From: Gemmatimonadota bacterium
GTDB taxonomy: Bacteria > Gemmatimonadota > Gemmatimonadetes > Longimicrobiales > Longimicrobiaceae
Length of the DNA stretch: 59,979 nucleotides
NCBI GenBank assembly: GCA_031260285.1
Contig: JAIRKD010000097.1
Coordinates: forward strand, 1-59,979
Direction of reading: 5' to 3'
Positions 36,362 through 45,315 of this stretch are shown piece after piece; the first letter of the stretch is position 1; each line of letters starts with the position of its first letter. The position numbers and the translations under genes are program-made. Below the pieces are notes generated by a model. The model had not been told where the DNA came from. It worked only from the letters and a program-made list of their open reading frames with translations, and searched no databases.

Positions 36362-37245
36362 TCGGCGGTTTGATCTGATGCGGGAGGCGTCACCACGGCG
36401 GCCCGGTTCCGGCCTCCGATCTTCGCGCGGTAGAGTGCCCGATCCGCGGCATCCAGCAGAGCATCCACCGAACCCAGCCCGGGACCGTAGCAGGCAATAC
36501 CAGCGCTGAAAGTCACCGGCTCGCCCTCCAGTGGAGCGACCTGAAGGTTGGCTCGCACCTGGTTCACAAAGCGGAGCGCCCCCTCGCGACCCGTCTCCGA
36601 AAGAATAGCGATGAACTCTTCCCCGCCCCAGCGCGCCGAAAGGTTCATCCGCCGCGTACTTTCCTGAAGCGCCCGCCCCATGGCCGCGATCACCTGATCA
36701 CCGGCAAGGTGGCCGTAGCTGTCGTTGTACGCCTTGAAGTTATCCAGGTCGAACATGACCAGGGTGACATCTCTCCCGCGCTCGGCGGCGGCAACTTCCA
36801 TCTCCAGGACACGCCGGGCGAGCCGCCGGTTCGGAAGACCCGTAAGCTCATCAATTGTGGCCAGCTGCTCCGCTTTCCGGCGCTCCTCATGAAGGAGTTC
36901 GCTCATCCAGCCAACAGCAACCGCAACGGCCGCATATGCAACAACGATCCCGACCAGCAGCGACCAGTTCTGGATCGGTCGGCCATTGGACTGCAGGGTG
37001 ATCTGCGTGAGGACAAGCGCCAGAAGCCCGATCGAAAGCGCAGCGACCGCTCCCCGCAACCCGCGGAAATAGGAGAACAGGAACGCCGGCACCAGGCCCA
37101 GCAGCCAGACCAGCGCACCGGGCCCCCCCCAGGTCTCCGAAAAGAAAAGCTCGCCGAGAATCGGCGCCGTCAGCGCACAGACGGAAAGCACCATCGCACG
37201 CCGGGGGATTCGCTTTGCGGAATCCCTCCCTCCCATTCCATCCAT
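36358..37245 (-). CDS. Membrane-bound GGDEF diguanylate cyclase
   Basis: A protein of about 295 residues that should make c-di-GMP. The N-terminal 115 residues are a membrane region of four to five segments with no recognised sensor fold. The GGDEF domain follows (TIDELTGLPNRRLARR, MFDLDNFKAYNDSYGH, RWGGEEF), with catalytic residues intact. The inhibitory I-site is RRMN rather than RxxD, so product inhibition is probably weak. The ATG at 37245 is used; a second ATG at 37236 is possible. It overlaps queG by four bases (ATGA). Confidence 0.9.
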   Translation of the reverse strand: MDGMGGRDSAKRIPRRAMVLSVCALTAPILGELFFSETWGGPGALVWLLGLVPAFLFSYFRGLRGAVAALSIGLLALVLTQITLQSNGRPIQNWSLLVGIVVAYAAVAVAVGWMSELLHEERRKAEQLATIDELTGLPNRRLARRVLEMEVAAAERGRDVTLVMFDLDNFKAYNDSYGHLAGDQVIAAMGRALQESTRRMNLSARWGGEEFIAILSETGREGALRFVNQVRANLQVAPLEGEPVTFSAGIACYGPGLGSVDALLDAADRALYRAKIGGRNRAAVVTPPASDQTAD

Positions 37246-37664
37246 CAACAGTAATCAGATCGCAAAAGCCGATCGTCCCTGGAAAAACCCGTAACAGAAA
37301 TCCCGAGCCCCCCACCGGTGATACCGTTTATAACAGCTCAGGAACCATGGAGGAAGCAGAACCCCGGACGGCGACAACCATTCCAGAGCTGGATCATGCA
37401 CGATTTCTTCCGCACAACTTCTGTTTATGCTACCTTTACCTCCGCTGATCGAACCTTTGAGCCTGCCCGATCCTCCTGCGACCAGATGTTCTGATCCATC
37501 AGACCCGTACTCTCCATCCAGAGCCTGGAATCCAGCTTTCCGAACTACCCCGTTTTTGACGGGTACCCCGAAAGACAGCCGGGGATGCGGGGTACCTGAT
37601 GTGCTTCCATGTCCTTCAGTACAGAGATGGTCCTGCGGAGCTGCTGGCCATGTGGTGGTGATTC
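37246..37664. other. Divergent spacer between GGDEF and DUF305 genes
   Basis: This 419-base stretch is less GC-rich than the genes. It must carry both promoters, but I see no strong -35/-10 pair, RNA gene or repeat. Confidence 0.5.
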
Positions 37665-38408
37665 ATGAGGCGTCCGGTCACGGTGCGGTTTCTGATGAAG
37701 GCGTTTTCCTGTCTGATGCGCGGTAGTACAGCGATGCTCCTCGTAGTCGGAGGAGTGTCGTGTGCCGGTAATAATCGGGAGGCTTCAACACTTCCTCCCG
37801 CTCCATCGGCCTCGGGGGGACAGCTTTCGGAGCGCGGAGGCGGGCCGTCGCCGGTTGATCCGAATGATTTTGAACGGATCTACCAGGAGCGGGTCACCGC
37901 CACCCGCATCGTCCGGAGCCCGGCGGATGTCGCTTTTATGACCCGGATGATCGGGCACCATACCCAGGCGATCGAGATGTCCCGGCTCGCTCCGGAAAAC
38001 GGCGCGAACCAGGCGGTACAGGTGATGGCAGCCCGGATCATCAATACGCAGGCTGATGAGATCCGTCTGATGCGGAACTGGCTCTCCGCGCGTGGCCAGC
38101 CGCTCCCGGAAGAGAGCAGTGCCATTCACCAGCATCACGATCCGGATATGATGCCGGGAATGGTTACGCCGGAACAGTTCGAACAGCTGGAGGCAGCAAG
38201 GGGAGAGATGTTTGATCAGCTCTTTCTCACCCTTATGATCCAGCACCACAGCGGCGCCGTCCGAATGGTGGAGGAGCTGTTCTCCACCGATGGGGCCGCC
38301 CAGGATGAGGAAGTGTTCAAGTTCGCGTCCGACACCCTCGCTGATCAGGGCAGCGAAGTCGCGCGGATGAAGACAATGCTTGATACCCTGGCGAGACAAC
38401 GGCCGTAG
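37665..38408 (+). CDS. DUF305 family lipoprotein
   Basis: A 247-residue lipoprotein with lipobox VGGVSC. DUF305 motifs are MIGHHTQAIEMSRLA and LMIQHHSGAVRMVEELF, where the paired His and Met residues suggest a metal site, plus many more His and Met in HQHHDPDMMPGM. DUF305 proteins are often linked with copper. The ATG at 37665 follows GGTGG; an internal ATG at 37695 is possible. The LVIVD-repeat gene follows after 78 bases on the same strand. Confidence 0.87.
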   Translation: MRRPVTVRFLMKAFSCLMRGSTAMLLVVGGVSCAGNNREASTLPPAPSASGGQLSERGGGPSPVDPNDFERIYQERVTATRIVRSPADVAFMTRMIGHHTQAIEMSRLAPENGANQAVQVMAARIINTQADEIRLMRNWLSARGQPLPEESSAIHQHHDPDMMPGMVTPEQFEQLEAARGEMFDQLFLTLMIQHHSGAVRMVEELFSTDGAAQDEEVFKFASDTLADQGSEVARMKTMLDTLARQRP

Positions 38409-38486
38409 GAAACGGCTTCTTCCTCGCTTCTTCTCTATATCTATCCGGAAGAGACCCTCTTTCCGGAGCTTTCCGGGGTTCCCCGT

Positions 38487-40559
38487 ATGGTTACGACCTC
38501 CTTCAGACTGTCCGGAATACAACCTGTCTGCAGAATATCCACTCGCGGGCTCACCCGCCGGGCGCCGGGGCTTCGCGCCCGGGTACCACTGGCGCTTATC
38601 CCGGCCCTTCTCGTCGCGGCATGCAGCTCCGCCGCGACAACCCGGACAGCAACCACCGGGGCCGCAAACTTTCCAGCCGCTGCCTCCCCTCAACTTTCGC
38701 GGGAAGCGCCGAGGCCGGATCCCCGGATCGGCCTTTCGCCCGGCCTTCTGGATGCCGGTGAAGCGATCTGGAACATGCGGCGCCTTTCAAGCACTCCGCC
38801 CGCATCGAACTTTGTCGGCTCGACAAACTCGGACCTCGCGTTTCTGGGTAACTACGCGATCCAGGGGAACTATAACGGCTATATGATATGGGATATCTCC
38901 ACTCCCGTATCACCGTCGCTGGTCTCTGCCTATCTCTGCCCCGCGTCCCAGAGCGATGTATCCGTATACGGCAATCTGCTCTTTGTCTCGGGGGAAGGTC
39001 TTTCCGCCCGGCTCGACTGCGGGACGCAGGGGGTGAACGGCTCGGTCAGCGGAGAACGACTGCGCGGAGTGCGCATCTTTGATATCAGTGATATCCGGAA
39101 TCCGCGGAATGTCGGGAATGTGCAGACCTGCCGTGGCTCACATACCCACTCCGTACTGGTTCCTCCCGGAGACCCAGAGAATATCTACCTCTATATTTCC
39201 GGCTCTTCGGGAGTACGCCCCGAAGAGGAGCTTCAGGGCTGCTCGGCACTCTCCCCATCGCTGGATCCGAACTCGGCACTCTTCCGCATCGAGGTGATCC
39301 AGGTTCCTCTGTCGAACCCGGGTGCGGCCCGTATCGTCAGCTCACCCCGGATCTTCGATAACCTCGCGGCGCCCCCGCAGCATGGGCTGACCCCGGTGGA
39401 ACGCGAGCAGCTGAATATGGCTCTGGCGGCCGGCGCTTTTGTGGGTGAGTTCCAGGGTCAGATTGTTCAGTTTACGGATCAGTATGTAAAGGTCGCGATC
39501 GACAGCGTGGTTGCGGCACGAGGGGGACGGGGCGCTCCGCTTGCGCAGGACAGTGCCGCATTCAGGAACTCGATCCCCGCGTTCCTGGCGGCGCAGACGG
39601 CGCTTCTCAACGCGGAAGGTCCGCAGGCCGGACCGTCACAGTGTCATGACATCACGCTCTATCCGGAAATCGGAATGGCGGGTGGCGCCTGCGCGGGGTA
39701 TGGCATGCTGCTCGACATCCGCGACCCGATCAACCCGCGCCGACTGACTGAAGTCGCGGATTCCAACTTCTCCTACTGGCACTCCGCCACCTTCAGCAAC
39801 GATGGGCGGAAGGTGCTCTTCACGGACGAGTGGGGTGGTGGTGGCGCGCCGAAGTGCCGTGAGACCGACCCCCGGGAGTGGGGTGGCAACGCGATCTTCA
39901 CGATCAACAACAACCAGCTGGAGTTCCAGAGCTACTACAAGCTCCCCGCCCCGCAGACGGAGGCCGAGAACTGTGTGGCCCACAACGGCTCGCTGATCCC
40001 GATCCCGGGCCGGGACGTCATGGTCCAGGCCTGGTACCAGGGGGGGATCTCGATCTTCGAGTGGACCGATCCGAAAAACCCCGTTGAGATTGCGTACCAC
40101 GACCGTGGTCCGGTGGATGCAGCGGGTCGCCGCATGGGAGGGCCCTGGTCCGTCTACTGGTATAACGGTCTGATTGTCAGCTCCGAAATCGCGCGTGGTC
40201 TGGATATCTTCGAACTCACCCCCAGCGGGTGGCTCTCCCGGAATGAGATCGACGCGGCGAAGTCCGTGCACTGGGATTATCTGAATCCGCAGGGACAGTC
40301 GATGTTTGTGTTCCCGCCCACCTTTGCGCTCTCACGCGCATACGTGGATCAGCTGGAACGTTCGGGAAGCCTCTCCGCAAGCCGGATCGCGAGCGTCCGG
40401 CAGGAGCTCGCAAACGCTGAGTCCGCATCAGGGAGCACCCGGTCTTCCCTGCTGACACGCCTCGCGGGACAGGTGGATGGCGAGGCCGGAAGCTCAGGGG
40501 ACGCGACAAAAGTTCATACGCTGGCCGCCTCCATCCGGGATCTGGCGGCGGTCCGGTAA
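38487..40559 (+). CDS. LVIVD-repeat beta-propeller lipoprotein
   Basis: A 690-residue lipoprotein with a long N-region and lipobox LVAAC. Repeated units such as NGYMIWDISTPVSPSLVSAYLC, GVRIFDISDIRNPRNVGNVQTC, GMLLDIRDPINPRRLTEV and GISIFEWTDPKNPVEIAY are LVIVD propeller blades. Several Cys residues are spread through the blades. Function is unknown; partnering with a DUF305 protein in the same order is a recurring arrangement and may mean shared metal handling on the cell surface. It ends before a strong terminator. Confidence 0.85.
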   Translation: MVTTSFRLSGIQPVCRISTRGLTRRAPGLRARVPLALIPALLVAACSSAATTRTATTGAANFPAAASPQLSREAPRPDPRIGLSPGLLDAGEAIWNMRRLSSTPPASNFVGSTNSDLAFLGNYAIQGNYNGYMIWDISTPVSPSLVSAYLCPASQSDVSVYGNLLFVSGEGLSARLDCGTQGVNGSVSGERLRGVRIFDISDIRNPRNVGNVQTCRGSHTHSVLVPPGDPENIYLYISGSSGVRPEEELQGCSALSPSLDPNSALFRIEVIQVPLSNPGAARIVSSPRIFDNLAAPPQHGLTPVEREQLNMALAAGAFVGEFQGQIVQFTDQYVKVAIDSVVAARGGRGAPLAQDSAAFRNSIPAFLAAQTALLNAEGPQAGPSQCHDITLYPEIGMAGGACAGYGMLLDIRDPINPRRLTEVADSNFSYWHSATFSNDGRKVLFTDEWGGGGAPKCRETDPREWGGNAIFTINNNQLEFQSYYKLPAPQTEAENCVAHNGSLIPIPGRDVMVQAWYQGGISIFEWTDPKNPVEIAYHDRGPVDAAGRRMGGPWSVYWYNGLIVSSEIARGLDIFELTPSGWLSRNEIDAAKSVHWDYLNPQGQSMFVFPPTFALSRAYVDQLERSGSLSASRIASVRQELANAESASGSTRSSLLTRLAGQVDGEAGSSGDATKVHTLAASIRDLAAVR

Positions 40560-40636
40560 CCGTTGATCGGACGGGAGTTGATCCGGTGGCCAACAGCCTC
40601 CGGATCTCCCCCGGCACGGATTCCTGCCCGGAACGG

Positions 40637-40672
40637 AAAAAGCCGCGAGCCCTGATGGGTTCGCGGCTTTTT
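40637..40672. terminator. Bidirectional terminator
   Basis: A 16-base stem with one G-U pair (40637-40652 with 40657-40672) and a TGAT loop has A- and T-runs on its two sides. It serves the LVIVD gene on plus and the nucleotide-sugar dehydrogenase on minus. Confidence 0.88.
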
Positions 40673-40761
40673 CAGGCCTTTCTCATCCCCGCCGGATCCG
40701 GAGCGGAATTGTAGAACGATTGTAAAGCAGCAGTCCGGAAAGCAGGAGTATTTCCTGTACG

Positions 40762-42141
40762 TCAGCGTCCCATCTCCGGCTCCAGCGCCGGGGGATGGAA
40801 CTCCGCGCCACTCAGCCCCACAACCTTCTGGCCGACGGGAACGCTGCGAAGAGCGCCCCGCGTATCCACCGTAAGCGGAGCGATCGCGGCGATGTGAGCG
40901 TAATCAATTGTGGTATGATCGGTCACAATCAGTACACAGTCGCTGTCACGGAGCACCTCGTCGGTAAGCTCCACCGAATGCATCGGAAGCCCGCGGAGCG
41001 GTGTGTGACCGTCATCTGCGATGATCGGGCAGAACGGATCGTGATAGACAAGGTCCGCCCCCTTCTCCTGGAGAAGATGCAGGATCTCGATCGCCGGGCT
41101 CTCCCGCATATCATCGATATCCCGCTTATAGGCGACCCCGACAACAATCACCCGGCTCCCCTTGATCGCCTTGCCTTCCTCATTCAGCGCATCACCCAGC
41201 TTCCGGACGACAAACGCCGGCATCTCCGCGTTGATCTCGCTGGAGAGCTCGATCATCCGCGTCTTGAACGACAGCGTCCGCATCTTCCAGGAGAGGTAAT
41301 GCGGGTCAAGCGGAATGCAGTGCCCGCCAAGACCGGGGCCCGGAGTGAACTTCATAAAGCCGAACGGCTTGCTGCCCGCAGCCTCGATGACCTCCCAGAC
41401 ATCCACCCCGAGCCGGTCGCAGATCTGCGCCATCTCGTTGACAAGGGCGATGTTGATCATCCGGAAGGTATTTTCGTGCAGCTTCACCAGTTCGGCCGCT
41501 TCAGCGGAAGAAACCGGGACCAGAGTGTCGAAGATCTTCCCGTACAGCATCGTGCCAAGCGCGGTACACCGCTCGGTGATACCGCCGATCACCTTCGGGG
41601 TGTTCTTCGTGTGCCAGACAGGGTTGCCGGGATCAACACGTTCCGGGGAGAAGCAGAGGAAGAGATCCTCCCCGACGCGCATTCCGGTTGCTTCCAGAAG
41701 AGGAAGCATCGCCTCGCGGGTGGTTCCGGGATACGTGGTTGATTCAAGAACAATCAGCTGACCCGGGCGGAGCGCCGCCGCGATCGCCTGCGTCGCGGAT
41801 ACGACGTACGCGAGATCCGGATCCTTTGTCTTCGAAAGCGGTGTCGGAACGCAGATCGAGATCGCGTCACACTCGCGGAGCCGTGAAAGATCGTCGGTTG
41901 CGAAGATCAGCTTCGATTCAACAAGCGGACGGAGCTGTTCCGGCGACACATCCTGAATATGCGAATCACCGCGGTTGATCCCATCCACAACCCGGCGGTT
42001 GATATCAAAACCAAGCACAGAATACCCGGACCCTGCCATCTCCACGGCGAGCGGGAGGCCGACATAGCCAAGTCCGATCACACCCATCACCGCGGAGTGA
42101 TCCTCGATTTTCTCCCGGAGGGAAGCTTCGTACTCAGTCAT
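40762..42141 (-). CDS. UDP-sugar 6-dehydrogenase (UDP-GlcNAc/ManNAc type)
   Basis: A 459-residue enzyme that oxidises a UDP-sugar at C6 to the uronic acid with two NAD. GVIGLGYVGLPLAVEMA is the NAD motif, EINVDPG-like CFSPERVDPGNPVWHTKNTPKVIGG the central region, and GPGLGGHCIPLDPHYLSWK contains the catalytic Cys. The sequence favours the WbpA/TviB/WecC group over UDP-glucose dehydrogenase. The ATG at 42141 is used. It supplies surface-polysaccharide precursors, but no other capsule gene is adjacent. Confidence 0.9.
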   Translation of the reverse strand: MTEYEASLREKIEDHSAVMGVIGLGYVGLPLAVEMAGSGYSVLGFDINRRVVDGINRGDSHIQDVSPEQLRPLVESKLIFATDDLSRLRECDAISICVPTPLSKTKDPDLAYVVSATQAIAAALRPGQLIVLESTTYPGTTREAMLPLLEATGMRVGEDLFLCFSPERVDPGNPVWHTKNTPKVIGGITERCTALGTMLYGKIFDTLVPVSSAEAAELVKLHENTFRMINIALVNEMAQICDRLGVDVWEVIEAAGSKPFGFMKFTPGPGLGGHCIPLDPHYLSWKMRTLSFKTRMIELSSEINAEMPAFVVRKLGDALNEEGKAIKGSRVIVVGVAYKRDIDDMRESPAIEILHLLQEKGADLVYHDPFCPIIADDGHTPLRGLPMHSVELTDEVLRDSDCVLIVTDHTTIDYAHIAAIAPLTVDTRGALRSVPVGQKVVGLSGAEFHPPALEPEMGR

Positions 42142-42211
42142 TCGAGCCAGTTCCACTGTTGATGTGAGCCGCGACAGAGTGAACCACCCCACCCGCCGTC
42201 AGAGCCGTGTG

Positions 42212-42233
42212 CTCGGGTCTGATGTGACCCGAG
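42212..42233. promoter_or_regulatory. Perfect 8-bp hairpin in sugar dehydrogenase leader
   Basis: CTCGGGTC and GACCCGAG surround TGATGT. It lies about 70 bases upstream of the dehydrogenase ATG, probably within its leader. Confidence 0.55.
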
Positions 42234-42252
42234 AGACTCTGTTACCCCATTA

Positions 42253-42273
42253 AACGGTATCGGTTTTACCGTT
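42253..42273. promoter_or_regulatory. Operator-like inverted repeat
   Basis: AACGGTA and TACCGTT are separated by seven bases, giving a 21-base dyad of the size bound by dimeric regulators. The binding protein is unknown. Confidence 0.5.
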
Positions 42274-42502
42274 CCTCGCGAACGACACCCGGAGCGGGAT
42301 TCGTCCTCGCGGAAAAAACGCCATGCCTAATCCTCCCAGTCTCCTGACAGACTCATTACATTGCTTTGCGCTTTTTGGATCCCGATCCGGTCCCGCTCTC
42401 ATCGGACCTGAGGCTCCGTCTGGCAACCAGGGCAGCCATCCACCGAAGTATCATTTCGGAACAATCAGGTCCGGAGTAATCCGGAGTATTGAAGAGTTCA
42501 TC

Positions 42503-43894
42503 ATGAAGAGGACAATCCGCATTTCCCCCCTGGCGGTGGCGGCCCTCGTCGCGCTGACAGCCTGCGACAGCAGTACCTCGGACCCCGCATCAGCCCGGGT
42601 CAGCCGGGTACGGATTGAGCCTCAGCTGACTACGATTGGAGTCGGCAAGAACAGCCAGCTTGAAGCACGCCTCGAAACCGCCGCCGGAGTCCCCGTGGCG
42701 GCTGAAGACTCGATTCTCTGGACAACCGAAGACGGACTGATTGCCACCATCTCCCCGGCCGGCCTGGTCACCGGCCGGAAGATCGGTACCACCCGGGTGG
42801 CGGCGAACTACCGGGGCCTTTCCGCGATTGCCGATATCGTTGTTGCCGCTCCGGTCCAGACAGTGACCGTCTCCGTGTCGGGGTCATCCACCCTGGCGAT
42901 CGGGGCCACCGCGCAGCTGACCGCGCGGCTGCGGGACAGCTCCGGGAACGACCTGACGGGCCGGAGCATCCTCTGGGCGACGGCCGACTCATCAATCGCG
43001 AAGGTGAGCGCCGCCGGCCTCGTCACTGCGGGCACAACCGCGGGCACCGTCGCGATCACCGCGACAAGTGAGGGGGTCAGCAGATCTACCAACATCACGG
43101 TTCAGGCTGGTGCGGTTGCCTTTGTCACGGTTGCTCCGGCGGAAGCATCGCTGCCGGTACTGGGCACCAGAGTCCTGACGGCTTCCGCGACTGATGCGAA
43201 CCGGAACGCGGTCACAGGCGCAACATTCACCTGGAGTTCGTCCGCTGCCACGGTTGCGTCTGTCTCATCCAACGGAACGGTTACGGCGGGCAGCACCCAG
43301 GGAACAGCAACCATCACCGCCCGGTCAGGTGGAGCAAACGGAGTTACCGGAACGGCTGTAATTACGGTAACCATCGGCCCGCTGGCCAGGATCCAGATCA
43401 CGGGAGCGCAGCCTCAGACGTTATCAGTTGACAGCACCTCCCAGCAGTTCGTCGCTCGCGGTCTGGATGCGGGGGGGAACCAGCTCTCGGGCGTAACCAT
43501 TACCTGGTCAAGCTCAGACACCGGAGTTGCAACCGTTACAAATGGTCGGATCACGGGAATCACCGCGGGGACAGCCATAATCACAGCTTCTTCGGGTGGC
43601 TTCAGCGATTCCGTTACTGTGACGGTGGTTGCACCGCCACCTCCTCCCCCGGATGACGATACTCCCGGAGAGGGCGACGGAGGCGGCGAGCCGGGAGGTG
43701 GAGAGGAACCCGGAAGCGGAGAAGAACCCGGAGGTGGAGAGGAGCCGGGGGGGGGAGAAGCGCCCGGAGACGGAGAAGAACCGATCACTCTGGATTTCCT
43801 TCGGAACGAGATTGCGTGGAAGCAAAGCGAAACACAGTCCGGATTGACCCGGCTGGAAGGACACAACGCGATCCGGCAGAGCGCTTTCTCATGA
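42503..43894 (+). CDS. Big2 (bacterial Ig-like) domain lipoprotein
   Basis: A 463-residue lipoprotein with lipobox ALTAC. Four Ig-like Big2 domains follow (ends near residues 120, 205, 295 and 380), each with patterns like LTARLRDSSGN, ILWATADSSIAKVSAAGLVTAG and GTVAITAT. Residues about 385-430 are an acidic linker of repeated GGGEEPG units. The last 30 residues are not Ig-like. Such proteins are surface-exposed and often mediate adhesion. The stop overlaps the next start by four bases (ATGA at 43891), so the pair is coupled. Confidence 0.85.
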   Translation: MKRTIRISPLAVAALVALTACDSSTSDPASARVSRVRIEPQLTTIGVGKNSQLEARLETAAGVPVAAEDSILWTTEDGLIATISPAGLVTGRKIGTTRVAANYRGLSAIADIVVAAPVQTVTVSVSGSSTLAIGATAQLTARLRDSSGNDLTGRSILWATADSSIAKVSAAGLVTAGTTAGTVAITATSEGVSRSTNITVQAGAVAFVTVAPAEASLPVLGTRVLTASATDANRNAVTGATFTWSSSAATVASVSSNGTVTAGSTQGTATITARSGGANGVTGTAVITVTIGPLARIQITGAQPQTLSVDSTSQQFVARGLDAGGNQLSGVTITWSSSDTGVATVTNGRITGITAGTAIITASSGGFSDSVTVTVVAPPPPPPDDDTPGEGDGGGEPGGGEEPGSGEEPGGGEEPGGGEAPGDGEEPITLDFLRNEIAWKQSETQSGLTRLEGHNAIRQSAFS

Positions 43895-45219
43895 GCCAGC
43901 CCCGCTTTCCCGGCAACCTTCTCCCGGGGAGAAGAGATGCCGGATCCATAAACAGAGCCGTGCCGCGATCACTTCCCTGGGGCGTGGTCCTGGGCGGGAT
44001 ATGCCTCCTCGGTTCGTTTGCGTCATCCACTGACCTCAGCGCCCAGAACCTGCCGCTGAAGCTCCCGGCCGCGGCTTCATTCTCCTGCCCGGAGAGCCCG
44101 CGGACTACCGGAGCCCCGGTTGTCTCGCCCGCAGTTATCGACTCCGTTTTTCAGGCGGGATCCCGGGCCAGTCAGCGCGGCGATCATGAGCAGGCGCGGC
44201 TTCTCCTTCGCCAGGCCTCATTTCTGGATCCGTCCAATCCGGTTGTGGCCTTCTGGCTTGGAGGAACACTGGAAGCACTGGGTGACACCGAAGGCGCAAT
44301 CGCAGAATACTGCCGCCAGATCGCCCTCAGCCCGGAAGACGCAAACCTGGCTGAGGTTGAGCTGCGGATTCGAGCGCTCGCATCACGGGAGTCGGGTGAC
44401 TCGCAATGGCGGAGCGCTTCGGAGGATGGGGTTACGGCTTTCCGGGCGGGACGGTTCAATGAAGCCGTCACAGCTTTCAACCGGGCGGTTACACTCCGCG
44501 AGGAGCTCCCCGAGAGCCGGTACAACCGGGGTGTAAGCCGCATTGCCGCTGGTGCGCGGCTCGCGGGTGGGGCGGATCTGTATGACTACCTCGTCATGTT
44601 CCCCGATGCGGAGGACGCCTCACAGGTTCGCTCCTGGCTTGAGGCAATGCCGGAGCGTGAGCAGATTCTGGCGGTCCGCCTTCCCCTGCCACCAACGGAC
44701 CTCTCCCGGATCGGGGATGAAGTATCTGCCGGGGGTCCCCCTGCTCCCACCGGAGTTCTCTCCGGGACGACATCCGTGCTGACGGAAGCGGAAGCACAGC
44801 CACTTCTTTCCCCGGCAACCCCCTTTCCGACAGACCCGATCATTACACCACCCGCCCCGGGAAGCGTTCTCCTCCGCGGACTGCTGATCCCCGGCCTCGG
44901 GCAGCTTACAACCGGCCGACCTGTCTTCGGGGTGATCGCCCTCGCCGCCGCGGGCGGAGCGGCATACTACGGTTTCCGGGAAACAACAGTTACCAGGCGG
45001 TTTACGGTGACGGATCCGTTCGGGAACACTTCCTACGAGTACGACGACCAGGTGACCGAAAGGCCTCACCAGCTGCTGGGCTTTGCGGCGGCCGGCGGAA
45101 TCTCGGTGATCAGTGCGCTGGAAGCATACTTCGATGTACGCGGGAACTCCCCCCGGCTCTCCGTGGTACCTGCCGGGCAAGGCGCAACCGTCCTGTCGCT
45201 CTCCTTCTCAACCCGGTAG
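43891..45219 (+). CDS. TPR-containing membrane or secreted protein
   Basis: A 442-residue protein. The N-terminal region includes WGVVLGGICLLGSFASS, a signal or anchor after a long basic stretch. Residues about 90-240 contain tetratricopeptide-like helices (GDHEQARLLLRQASFLDPSNPVVAFWLGGTLEALGD, GRFNEAVTAFNRAVTLREELPESRYNRG). The C-terminal part has a hydrophobic segment around LLIPGLGQLTTGRPVFGVIALAAAGGAAYYGF, similar to DUF5683-type membrane regions, and ends in a likely beta-strand tail. The start overlaps the Big2 stop, implying a joint role in the envelope. Confidence 0.75.
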   Translation: MSQPRFPGNLLPGRRDAGSINRAVPRSLPWGVVLGGICLLGSFASSTDLSAQNLPLKLPAAASFSCPESPRTTGAPVVSPAVIDSVFQAGSRASQRGDHEQARLLLRQASFLDPSNPVVAFWLGGTLEALGDTEGAIAEYCRQIALSPEDANLAEVELRIRALASRESGDSQWRSASEDGVTAFRAGRFNEAVTAFNRAVTLREELPESRYNRGVSRIAAGARLAGGADLYDYLVMFPDAEDASQVRSWLEAMPEREQILAVRLPLPPTDLSRIGDEVSAGGPPAPTGVLSGTTSVLTEAEAQPLLSPATPFPTDPIITPPAPGSVLLRGLLIPGLGQLTTGRPVFGVIALAAAGGAAYYGFRETTVTRRFTVTDPFGNTSYEYDDQVTERPHQLLGFAAAGGISVISALEAYFDVRGNSPRLSVVPAGQGATVLSLSFSTR

Positions 45220-45315
45220 CACCCGGACAGCGACACCCGGAAGAATCTTCCGTACCAGTCCTCCCCGCACCGGCAGCTCCGGGTGCGGGGCCCACCTCCG
45301 TCTCCGGCGCCAGCC

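Larger units (their letters stand above)
42142..42502. other. Divergent spacer with two dyads
   Basis: This 361-base spacer separates the sugar dehydrogenase and the Big2 lipoprotein. It has a perfect hairpin at 42212-42233 and an operator-like dyad at 42253-42273. Near 42470-42490 the phrase TCCGGAGTA occurs twice. Confidence 0.6.
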
